NCBI GenBank assembly: GCA_028023455.1
Contig: JAQFVV010006731.1
Span: 70,001 to 134,000, forward strand
DNA from: Epiperipatus broadwayi
Lineage: Eukaryota > Onychophora > Udeonychophora > Euonychophora > Peripatidae
Length of the DNA stretch: 64,000 nt
Direction of reading: 5' to 3'
Shown: positions 22,980 through 32,611 of the stretch, piece by piece
How positions within the stretch are numbered: the first letter of the stretch is position 1
Layout: each line of letters begins with the position of its first letter
Translations under genes and position numbers: made by a program
The notes under the pieces: model-generated
Seen by the model: the letters and a program-made list of their open reading frames with translations, nothing else
What the model was told of the DNA's origin: nothing
The model's database searches: none

Positions 22980-24260
22980 TTAAAATAGAATTGTCAACAT
23001 ACTTTTTCATTTTGTTTAGTAACATTTATGTGATCAATCATTGTTACAAAAATATCTATTATTTTTTCTTTATTAAACTTTTTTTCTTTTGTTTTTCTTT
23101 ATTATAATTTCAGTTATTCGTGGTACACAATATTAATAATAAATCGTAATGATTAATTGGAATGTCCTTTTTTAACGATTAATAAAACATCGTTCAAACC
23201 CATTTATAAATTCTAATACGGATTCTACGATTGGATGATAAAATAACAATCTATATATAATATCCCTGAAGCTTCAATATGTATATAACATTTAAGATTA
23301 AGATTGATAATATTATACAATAAATATTTTAAAATACTTTCTAACTTAGCATAAGGCAGTAATTAACAATTTATAAATGAGAAAGGGGAATGTCAGCTAA
23401 TATATTCTTGTTAATTATTGCCTTATTCTAGGTTAGAGTGTATTTAAAATATTTATTGTACATAGTTATGAGTCTTAATCTCAAATGTTATGCATATATT
23501 AAGGCATTGTCGATATTATTTTACATATTTTCATTTGTTTTAAATTGAAAAAATTCTCAAGTTTGTCAACTATTATAAGAAATCAATTAAAAAAAAAATT
23601 TAGTTACATTGCACAATTAATTAAAATGTTCATACTTTCTAACCAAAGTGTTTTAGGAAAGCCTCTATATTATTAAGAAGCATGATTATAAATACCTTTT
23701 CCATTCTTGTTAATTATTGCCTCATGCTAGATTAAAAAATAATTTAATTTATTGTACAATGTTATGAGTCTTATTCTTGAATATAATTATCTTATTAATT
23801 AATTAAACTGAATGTTTATTACAGTTAATAGAGGAATTTGAACTTAGGATTTTCAGTCGATATTCATTCAACAAGCAATCCACACAGACATGTGAAAAAT
23901 ATAAATAATCCCCAGAATATGTATTTTATGCAGAACCAACACTCATAAGTTGGGCCAGATCATAATATAACACACATATATACAGTCACTGATCATCTTA
24001 TATTAAGTTAGCAATTCTTTAAACTTTAATAAACAGGCTTCAATCTTCTCACTTTCCAACAATTCAACCATCATTTCATTGAAAAAACAGAAATGGAATG
24101 CTCAAAGATCTTGGTTTATTTTATATTGTAGTTACACCTATTACATTAATCTAACTCTTCATATTATCAGATCATTACATATTCATTTATATTAATAGGA
24201 GAAGGATAGACTTGAATTATGCTATGATGTAACAAATTTCCAAGGCAATATGTAATTAAT
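22980..24260 (+). repeat. Repeat R1, copy 1 (about 1.28 kb)
   Basis: Aligns along its whole length with the reverse complement of 40935-42226; shared landmarks include AATTGTCAACATACTTTTTC, CATTTATAAATTCTAATACG and GAAGGATAGACTTGAATTAT. Internally it has its own inverted repeat: about 60 bp around 23310-23370 recurs inverted at 23405-23470, and once more, decayed, near 23700-23770. Its distal third (about 23850-24230) is related to the arms at 49720-50582. No coding frame. It could be the untranslated part of a retroelement or a non-autonomous transposon. Confidence 0.7.
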
Positions 24261-24729
24261 ATATATATACAATATTTTATACAACTATTTAAATAGTGAA
24301 AGCTGTTTTAGTATTGTGAAATGGTAAAAATTAGGTTATAAAACTTTTTTATACTTGCTTAGGATTTAGAATGAATAATAAGGTTGCATTAATATGCGTT
24401 GGCATAGGATGGTTAAAATTGATGCATGAGTACAAGTCATTTTCTGTCAGTGCAAACATTTTAAGAGGCATTTGAAAATCTTAGGAGATATATTAAAATG
24501 AAGCCTAAATTTATTAGAGCTAATGAAAACATAGATACGATTATTGACTTTGAAAATGCAGCAATCTTAAAAGAGATAAATCTTATTCAATCGAAAATGC
24601 AACATAATGTGCTAGTTGAAGTTATATGTCCTTTTTGAATAGCAATATATTAATAAATTTTATATTTTCATTTAATTTTTTTTTGTTAGTTTATTATTTT
24701 AGATCTAATCCTGATACACTGAGGGATCT
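24261..24729. other. Non-coding spacer
   Basis: No gene or recognised repeat. Confidence 0.5.
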
Positions 24730-25045
24730 GCATAAGACTATTGGCAGAGACTATAAATAGTCAAAATAAAAGTCATAGATCAATTCATAGATCACATGAC
24801 CCTATCTCTTAAGCTTGTAAGTTATAAACAGTGAGGATTGCCAATTCCTCTACAAGCTTTATGATAAATGCTTAGCCAGAGCCAGCACTTAAAATATCTC
24901 TGTCAGGAACCCCTCCCCAAACCCCTGACCATGGTTTCGTGCTTTGGCACTCCTCAGAGAGGTGTCAGGGTAGGTTCAGACACTAGATCTAAAAATACCA
25001 ACCCAAAGCTAAGCACTTAGCTAAAAGTTATCTATTGAGTGGAAA
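24730..25045 (-). repeat. 396 bp ribozyme-repeat family, third locus
   Basis: Reverse-orientation partial copy of the unit at 16611-17006, starting GCATAAGACTATTGGCAG and ending near GCTAAGCACTTAGC. It contains the only copy in this window with an intact hammerhead core. Confidence 0.75.
24921..24963 (-). ncRNA. Hammerhead ribozyme with intact catalytic core
   Basis: Minus strand, from 24963 to 24921: helix I ACCTCT; CTGAGGA (CUGANGA with N7=G); helix II GTGC-CAAA-GCAC, four Watson-Crick pairs; GAAA; helix III ACCATGGT, a palindrome ending in U16.1; cleavage base C at 24927; helix I 3' strand AGGGGT, six pairs with one G-U. Every invariant base of the hammerhead is present. The short self-complementary helix III is typical of PLE and retrozyme hammerheads, which are thought to act best as dimers. 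The host repeat is the 396 bp family also seen as a tandem at 16.6-17.2 kb. Self-cleavage is a prediction. Confidence 0.85.
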
Positions 25046-26534
25046 ATTGCTATGACTACTACTACTGAGGGATCTGATTTCTAATTAATAGACTAATGAA
25101 AAAAACTAAATTTTGAGTGCATACACAAATGAGATAGGAACTATCTACAAATTAGAGGTACAGCCAAATTAGAGAGCAGTTTAAAAAAATTAGTGTGGAA
25201 GAGTATACAGCTAAAATGAACAAGAACTACCCATCTTGAGCAAAACCCATTTCCATAGTATTAGACAACAGAGATATGAGGAAAAAGTGAACAGAAAATT
25301 ATGACATTGAGATTAAGTTAATGGTTTTAATACAGGCAAGACAGAAACATCATTATTAATAAAAGAAAAAGAAATACACAAAGTTTAAAGATAGAATCAT
25401 TACAATTATAGAACATGGAGCATAAAAACCAATGGGTATTTAAATGTGAAGAGATAGAATTTACAGTAATAATTGAAGAACATGGGATAAAGATAAGAAA
25501 ATTAACATATAGAGATAAGAGCCACCTCATATTTCTGTCTATGACATAGGAGAAGGATTGATTAGAATTTATATTGTATTTTAATGGAAAAATAAATATA
25601 AGTTAGGGATAAAGTAATAGAAGTCATGCAAGAAAAGCCGGAAGCAGAAAAGGAAATAATATAACATTTATTATTGAATGCCTTAAAAAAGTAATCCATA
25701 ATTATAATGAAAGTAAAATCAGATGGGATAACGCAACAATATGATAAATAACTTTCCTAAGTGTACTCATTCATCATTTTCACCATAAGTTATCAATCAC
25801 ATCATAACTTATATAATAGCTCCCAACATAAAATAAGCTTTTTTTAAATTTTTATTTGTCGGTATAAAACAGCGTCCTTTTGTTGTATAAAAAATAAATA
25901 AAATTAAAAAATATGAAAAAAAACAACATAAATAAAATGTTTATATTTTGTCTGATTTAGCATTATCTTAATATTTTCCCAGCTATAAAACCTTCTAGGT
26001 AATTTCTGAACAGTATTTGTTTCTCATATATATTGTTCTCATGCAATTAACTACAACTATTGTTTGTATATTTTACAATTGATCTAATGTTATTAGATGT
26101 ATCTTAAGGTCTGATTGTTTGTGTTTAATGCAACTTGTTACATTAATGAATTATAATAATGGAGATAGGGTTAAAGTTTTTGTTAAAGAGCAATGGATAA
26201 ACACACAGTCTATTATTATTTCAGTTAAAGAATTTAGTATTTTCTAGAAAAAAAATATGACGAATTAGTTATAGTTTTTATGTACTTTAGTTCTAATTAT
26301 TTTTTAACTAAAAATTGAACAGGTTTTGTTATGCTTTTAAAAGTACACAATATTTTTTATGAAATATTATATACTCAGTTTAAGTTTTGTTTTTAAAAAA
26401 TATTTTTTTTAAATGTAATTCACAATACGCAATAGTTTTCATAGAGATATCGCTGGGCTTGTTAATCTTTTTTTAAAATAATCTCTCTCTCTCTATATAT
26501 ATATATGCATGCACTGGGATTATTTTCTATATAT
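25046..26534. other. Non-coding AT-rich region
   Basis: No gene recognised. Short CT and TA runs at 26480-26540 lead into the purine tract. Confidence 0.5.
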
Positions 26535-26538
26535 ATAT

Positions 26539-26880
26539 ATAAGAGAGTGAAAAAAGAAGGATTGAGAGAGAAAAGAAAAGGGATAAGAAAATATTAGAAA
26601 AAGGAAGGGAGAAAAATAAATGGTAAAAGGAGAAATGGGAAAGAGACTGATAAAAAGATATAAAAAGAAAAAAGAAAAAAGGAAAGGTGACAAAAAAGAT
26701 AAAAAAGAAGGAAAAAGAGTGAAAATGACAGGTAAAAAGTAATAAAACGTACGAGGAAAAAAAAAAGAAAGATTGAAAAAGATTAATAAAAAGAGTGAAG
26801 ATTGATAAATATTGACGGGGGAAAAAGAAAAAGAATATAAAGTTATAAATATGATGACAATTATGAATAGAAATGTAGAG
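26539..26880. repeat. Purine-strand tract (about 340 bp)
   Basis: The + strand is almost all A and G with isolated T or C, giving extreme strand asymmetry. The 120-codon minus-strand frame (26527-26889), Phe/Ser/Leu-rich, is simply the translation of the pyrimidine strand. Such tracts can form triplex (H-DNA) structures. Confidence 0.85.
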
Positions 26881-26889
26881 GCATACCAA

Positions 26890-27650
26890 CCTTTAAGAAA
26901 AATACTATCAAGAGTTCTGATTTTTTTTTTTTACTGAAATTTTTTTTTTCATTTATAAAATAAATTTTATAATGATCGAAATTTGCATTTTTTTTTTTGT
27001 CTTAGTGAACTCAATAACTAGTGAGCACAGGATTAATCAATTCGGCGCATTATAACTATAGGCGTAATCATTTTAGTTTTCTGATTACAGTACTTGTTAT
27101 ATTAAAACTTATATTGAGTTTTGCATTTTCTCTTCAGTCAGAACTCCGTAAGCTTGAATTTTTCAAAATTTTATTTATAATAGCTATAATCGAAATGCTG
27201 CAAATCATCAATTTAAACTATTAACAAGAAACAATTTTAAATTAATTATAAATTGTGTTTGAAATTTTTGCATATAGTTAGAATGTAATTCATATGTTTA
27301 TCAAGATTCATATTTATTTAGTTTATTCATTATTAAGAATAAAATAATTTTTTGTTAATATATATTTTCTAAAAAGAGGGAAAATGTTTTTGTGATTACC
27401 TAGAATTATCTACAGATAACATTTAAAATTGATTTATTTAATTTTTTAATGTTCTTAGTGAAAGTTTTAGACTTCAACGAATGAATACGATTGATCCACA
27501 AATGGTTAATATGCATTCCAGTAATAAACAAGCGTTTTAAAATATAATTCTTAACATAATTGGAAATTTTACAATATCATTGAAATTAAATACAATTTGT
27601 ACAACTTACTTCAAACATTTTATAGCAAAAAAAAATTGTTTAGATATATA
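26890..27650. other. Non-coding AT-rich region
   Basis: No gene or repeat family recognised. Confidence 0.5.
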
Positions 27651-27654
27651 AACT

Positions 27655-27692
27655 ACCTGACGTTTGGACTGTTCTGCTGTCTTTCTCAGACG
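27655..27692 (-). other. Decayed hammerhead-like motif
   Basis: The minus strand reads CGT-CTGAGAA-AGAC-AGCAGAACA-GTC-CAAA-CGTC-AGG. The order and spacing match PLE-terminal hammerheads, but G8 is A (CTGAGAA) and G12 is C (CAAA), and helix I does not pair. Probably a remnant of a further PLE-related element. Confidence 0.4.
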
Positions 27693-27895
27693 TATGATAT
27701 AATGATAAATAAAATAAATATATAAGTAATAAAATAAACAAATGTAGCCAAGGAAATTTGAAAAAAAGCAACAAAAATAGAACAAAATAAAAGTAAAATA
27801 AATTAAGTGTGGGGATAATTTAAAAACAGTAAAATAAAATAATACTTATCTTTCTTATTGCATTGCCAAATCCGTATAATATTATCATTTATCTT

Positions 27896-28009
27896 TTCTT
27901 TTTTTTCATTTTTTTTTTCATATGTCAAATCCGTTGACCGGGAAGTGAAACCAGGTCAGGTGCTTGGAAGGCAGCTATGCTAACCAGTAGGCCACCAACG
28001 CTTGACGTC
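27896..28009 (-). mobile_element. tRNA-Gly-derived SINE with 12 bp target duplication
   Basis: The minus-strand head 28002-27931 is a tRNA-Gly(TCC)-like sequence: acceptor GCGTTGG / CAACG, A-box-like GTGGCCTACTGGTTAGCA, anticodon loop CTTCCAA, B-box-like GGTTTCACTTCC. It is followed by GACATATG and an A-rich tail. Flanking copies of ATCATTTATCTT (27884-27895 and 28010-28021) are a perfect 12 bp target-site duplication, so this is a retroposed insertion, not a tRNA gene. The B box has drifted from GGTTCGATTCC. The element at 46128-46249 shares the GTCAAGCGTTG start and GACATAT tail. Confidence 0.8.
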
Positions 28010-28130
28010 ATCATTTATCTTCTTTACTTCTTTTTACAATACTTTTTACAACCCACTATTGACGGTTTCCATTGCTCCAATAGTGGGTTGTAAAAAGCAT
28101 TGTAAAAAGTAGTAAAGAACATAAATGGTA
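28010..28130. repeat. Hairpin with about 50 bp arms
   Basis: TACAACCCACTATTG at 28049-28063 and CAATAGTGGGTTGTA around 28078-28094 are exact complements; pairing extends outward through TTTTTACAATACTTTTT and CTTCTTTAC. The SINE target site is its left edge. Confidence 0.75.
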
Positions 28131-28134
28131 TTAA

Positions 28135-28900
28135 TATTATAAAAAAAATAATCCAAATAATATAAAATAAAATATAGAGCAATAAATTGAAATATGATAT
28201 AAATATAGATTATGCATGTGTAATCCGATCTGCACATATGTTCACGAATAACTATATTATTTCTTTTATTATTTTTTAATATCCTCTAATTATTACTATT
28301 CCTTATGAATTTAATCAATATAAAATTGTAAGTTTATTATCCCCAAATGAATAAAATACGATTTTATTTTTATATACTTCTTTGTTCAACATTGATCCAT
28401 TTATTAAAAACGTATACTTTAAAATTTTTGAATCATATATAATATCTACTATTCTCTTATTCAAACTTATGTTATTCATAATTTTCTTTTATGTTTACTT
28501 TTTTTATTTATAGTTGTAGAATAAAAAAAATAAGGAAAATTAATAATAACAGAAGATTGAATATGAGAATAGTAGATATTATAGAAGATTCAAAAATAAA
28601 AAGAATGTACATGTACTAAATGGATTAATATTCAACAAAAAAAAATCCAAAAATAAAATTGAAAGTATTTGATTAATTTGGGATGGTAACATTATAATTT
28701 TATATTGATTTAATTTATAAGGAATAGCAGTAAGTACGGGATATTAAAAAACAATAAAAAAGATAATATATTAAAATTAATGATTGTCCTTGAATACATA
28801 TCCCGATAGAAATCACACGTATAACCTATATTTATTTTTTATTTTAATTTAATGTTGTGTATTTAATATTATCTGATTATTATTTTTTTAGTTTAAATTT
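28135..28900. repeat. Large imperfect foldback, arms about 350 bp
   Basis: Centred near 28505. GAATAGTAGATATT (about 28566) complements AATATCTACTATTC (about 28440); GGAATAGCAGTAAG complements TTACTATTCC; outermost similarity reaches AAATATAGATTATG (28200) and its complement near 28830. Divergence of arms indicates considerable age. No coding content. Confidence 0.6.
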
Positions 28901-28929
28901 ATCACCTTTAATTTATTTTATTTTTGATT

Positions 28930-29725
28930 TATTATATTTTGTGTTACATATTTCTTCTTTATTTTTTTAGTTTTTTTGATTACATTTATTTATTATAGTA
29001 TTTATGTGTTTATTTATTTAATTTATCATGTGAGGAAAACTGCTGAGTAATTGAAACGATAAATTGTATGTGATATATATATATTCCTATAACGTTTTTA
29101 AAATAACATGTACAAATTGTATTTATATAAATATTAGAGCAAAACAAAGGAAGTGATAGATTTAGATCACTGTTAATTATTGTCTAATGGAGAAGTGATC
29201 AATGTATGTTATGTTGATTAAACACAAACATTATTGGACTAATGGGGTATGGTACACTTAGAAAAAATAAAAGTTGAGTGTAGAAATGTCTTTTATGTAT
29301 TCTAGTGACAGTTGCTGATAAATTCATTGGTAAATAGAAAAGATTAATACAGTAATTATTTTGACTGATTTGTAAAAATAAAATGATTTTTTTTTACTCA
29401 ATTTGTAAAAATTGTTCAATTTAAGAATGCTTGTATAAAATACTAAGAATTTTACTTTATTGGTCTCCATGGATTTCAAAAAGTATTCCTAGGAAATCTG
29501 TATTTTCACATCAATCATTTTGAGAGAAAAAAACCTAGATTTTAATTTAAGATGAAAACTTATTAAATTCATGATTGCTGCTAACTTACAAGATTTGAAA
29601 TCAAATACCCTCCATCACTTCTTTCATTTTTCAACAAGTTGAAAAAAAAAGTCAATATATGAAAATATAAATGTTACAAATACAATTACATGAAAAAGAT
29701 TTTCCATTTTCTAACATTTGTTTCT
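28930..29725. other. Non-coding AT-rich region
   Basis: No gene recognised. Confidence 0.5.
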
Positions 29726-29727
29726 AC

Positions 29728-30290
29728 ATTTAAAATCAGCCTTTCAAGCTATTATGCGTGAGCTTTGTATGTTAATAATAAATGAATACTTTCATTCCCA
29801 ACATGAGATATAGTATTTATGAAAGAATAAAATGAATCACTTATTCTTTCCAACCCAAATGCTTATATATGGGCAAATCTTAAGTACTGAAAATGAAACT
29901 GTGAGGATAGACCACTCACCTTAAATTACTGTTTAAGATATCTGAATGAATGACATCAACGAAATTATCTAGAATTTACTAAACTTCAATCTCAAATGAA
30001 ACTTAAACATATGTAAATAAGCATTTATTTTATATAGCGCTATGTTTATAATTGTAATACATTTAAAATCAGCCTTGCAAGCTATTGTGCAGGTGCTTTT
30101 TAAGAGTGTTAATAATAAATGAATACTTTTATTCTCAATACGAGATATAGTATTTATGAAAGAATAAAATGAATCACTTATTCTTTCCAACCCAAATACT
30201 TATATATGGGCAAATCTTAAGTACTGGAAATGAAAGCATGAAAATAAACCACTCACTTTAGATTATTGTTTAATTTACCTAGCTAAGACT
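29728..30290 (+). repeat. Tandem duplication, 332 bp period
   Basis: TTAAAATCAGCC at about 29731 recurs at about 30063. Around 210 bp is shared, including CTTATTCTTTCCAACCCAAA and ATGGGCAAATCTTAAGTACT. The same family occurs inverted at about 47630-47790, where the phrase ATAGCGC...AAGTTTATAATTG is also shared. Confidence 0.75.
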
Positions 30291-30300
30291 GTAAGTATAT

Positions 30301-32432
30301 ATTATAACATTTCCCATTTTGCTAGGCCTCTACATGCTAATATAAACTGTGCACGAGTTGATCAAGCTATGTCAAAAAAAAGAAAGTTATATTTCTATTC
30401 TAAAAACATAGCTATATTTCCTGATCAACTCGGCCTATTAATTGTTGAGAATTATGCTATTGATGAAATGAGCTTTTAATTTATTTAATATGGGCACCAG
30501 GTCCTTTTATTCTAAAGAGACCACTGAAATAGTTAAATAACATCTCACAAATAAAAAAAAAAAAAATTTTTAAACTAATCGGTATTGCGTCATACCGTAA
30601 CGAGAATTATTTTTTTTGAGATTATTATTCCTGGGCTTATTCAAACATATTGGCAAAGGTAAATTACATTTTAAATCTTATTAACCTAATAATAAATTTA
30701 ATAATAAAAAATAATAACTATTATTAATAATGCACAAATGAAAATTGGTATTAGAAATATTTTTTATTCTAATAGATTAAAGAATAAAATTTGAAAGGCA
30801 ATTATTTATCAAATAAATTGGAGAGAACACATTTAATTCAGATGTAAAATATTAATAAAAAATAATAACAGTTAAACATTTAAAAAGTTCTTGATTAAAT
30901 AAGAGTCTCTTGATCAGTTAAATTAAAATCACTATCAGGATCCTTTTATACATATATTTTTAAGAATTGTTTGCGAATGCTTAAATTTGTCACAATCAGG
31001 ATAATGAAGCATAACGTACCGGTAAGTTTTAGTGAATTCACAATGGTTGTAGATAACTATGCAAGTTTTTCGGGGTTAAAATTAGCTCACGGCCTTTGAT
31101 TATTAGTTGATCTTGTGGTCCATTCTCCTAGTCGGTCACGATAGCTTTTCTAGTATACATCTTCAGCCACGATGTCTTCAGAAGCTCCGGTTCACTCTGA
31201 CATGCCGAATTACTTCAGTGCAGAGTAATCTTGGATATATTATTGTTATCCAAGACCAACTAGAGAAACCAACGAACAAGACATTCTTCAAACTAACCTC
31301 TGCCTTTTATACTAGAGGCCCAGTTTTCAGACTTCTGCGCATATCTTTTGTTTGTCAAAATATACGTTGATAATCTTATATATTCTTTATAAAATTTATG
31401 TTACAAAGTCTTTATTTTTTTCAGCATAATTCTGCCATCTTTAATTAGTTGAAATATTTTTACTTTCTCTTATCTAGATTGGTAATTTGTGTCTTTTGTT
31501 CTCTCCAATTTTAACTTTTATTTCTAATTACATAAAAAAAAAAAACAACAGAATCATTTAACTTTTATTGTATGTTTTTTTTTTTTTAAAAAAAAAAAAT
31601 TAGTCAAAAAAAAAATCTAAATTTACTTTTATTTTTTTAGCTTTTACCAAATACCAATATATTTGCAATGTATATAAATAAATGTTACAATACCACCAGG
31701 GCTAGGAGATGAGAATAAAATAGGGGTTTATACTAATTTTATTCTTAAGTTTTTAAATTCATATTCGTGTTTTTTTTTTTTGTAGTAGCATGCTGATATA
31801 TTCAGTAGATTCATTCACAAGCGACATTCGGCTTTAATGCCCACTTTTAGGTCTAACATGGCGGGAATGGAAAATATTTCACATTCATCTGTGTCCTTTC
31901 AACTTTAATGTAATATTAACAATAAGAAGCCATGTTATAAGCATTAACAAGCGTTGCTCATCGTTCTGAGGCTTACAGGCTCATGGCAACTTGGTCCAAC
32001 TTGATCCACCTTCCCCTTTATTGGGATCCCTTCTAGAAATAGTCTGATGGGCAGAGAAAGGTAGTCTTATGTTAATATACTGCATACTAGGACTCGGGGC
32101 TATGTTTTTCCCCTCTTCAGTAACCGCCTACCTGGTCAAATACTTGTGACTGACATCGACATCAGCCACGATCGTGGTTTTTTTTAAGCATATCAAAAAA
32201 AATATACATATTTTTTTTTCTTTCTGGAAGTCATATTAAAAAAATATTTTTTTTATATATTTTAATAATCAGGGTTTAATTAGTTAGTTAGTTTTTATAA
32301 TTTTTTTTATTTTTTAAAAAAATTACTATTTATTTTCCGGCTGTGAGTTTCTTTGGGTCATCATTGTAATGTTCTTTATCATTACAACTTATCTCAGGTT
32401 GTGGTTGAATCGTAGCCCGAGTTGGGTAAGCC
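30301..32432. repeat. 2.13 kb tandem array, unit 1 (A 30301-31691, B 31692-32432)
   Basis: First unit of an A-B-A-B-A array (30301-35975). Part A starts ATTATAAC and ends GTTACAAT, which are near-complementary. On the minus strand, A therefore begins (A)TTGTAAC and ends GTTATAAT. It carries TATAAAAGGCA (31301-31311, minus) and a hammerhead-like string at 31139-31170 (minus). The layout resembles LTR-internal-LTR-internal-LTR with A as a 1.4 kb terminal repeat and B as a tiny coding-free internal region, but no polypurine tract is visible. Plain tandem amplification is the alternative. Confidence 0.75.
30327..30479 (+). other. Array-associated open frame, copy 1 (coding status doubtful)
   Basis: An open frame of about 50 codons ending in TAA, containing RVDQAMSKKRKLYFYSKNIA and PDQLGLLIVENYAID. 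It recurs in unit 2 (within 32369-32611, RVDQAMSKRRKLYFFSKNIA) and in unit 3, where TGA interrupts it. A CTAG acceptor-like site precedes it and AATAAA follows, so it could have been a terminal exon. Most differences between copies change amino acids, which argues against present coding constraint. No family recognised. Confidence 0.3.
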
Positions 32433-32611
32433 ATTATAACGTTTTCTGTTTTGCTAGGCTTCTACACACTAATATAAACTGCGTGCGAGTTGATCAAGCA
32501 ATGTCAAAAAGAAGAAAGTTATATTTCTTTTCTAAAAACATAGCTATATATCCTGATCAACTCGGCCTATTAATTGTTGAGAATTATGCTATTGACAAAA
32601 TCAGCTTTTAA
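32369..32611 (+). other. Array-associated open frame, copy 2 (coding status doubtful)
   Basis: 80 codons from an ATG to TAA; the last 50 match the unit 1 frame. The N-terminal part runs through sequence that contains TTGGGTAAGCC, which looks like a splice donor 32 bp before a CTAG acceptor. That interval is too short for a normal intron. No recognised domain. Confidence 0.3.

Noticed and set aside
26527-26889. 120-codon Phe/Ser-rich minus-strand frame
   Set aside because: Translation of the pyrimidine strand of a low-complexity tract.
27931-28002. Functional tRNA-Gly gene
   Set aside because: Drifted B box, A-rich tail and flanking target duplication show a SINE insertion.
32090-32125. CTGAAGA-GGGG...CCCC-GAGT on the minus strand of array part B as a hammerhead
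   Set aside because: Helix II is good, but GAAA is replaced by GAGT and unit 2/3 sequence loses CTGAAGA (CTGAACA).
32401-32456. 32 bp mini-intron (GTAAGCC...TTGCTAG) in the array
   Set aside because: Far below usual animal intron length; the sequence reads through in the downstream frame anyway.
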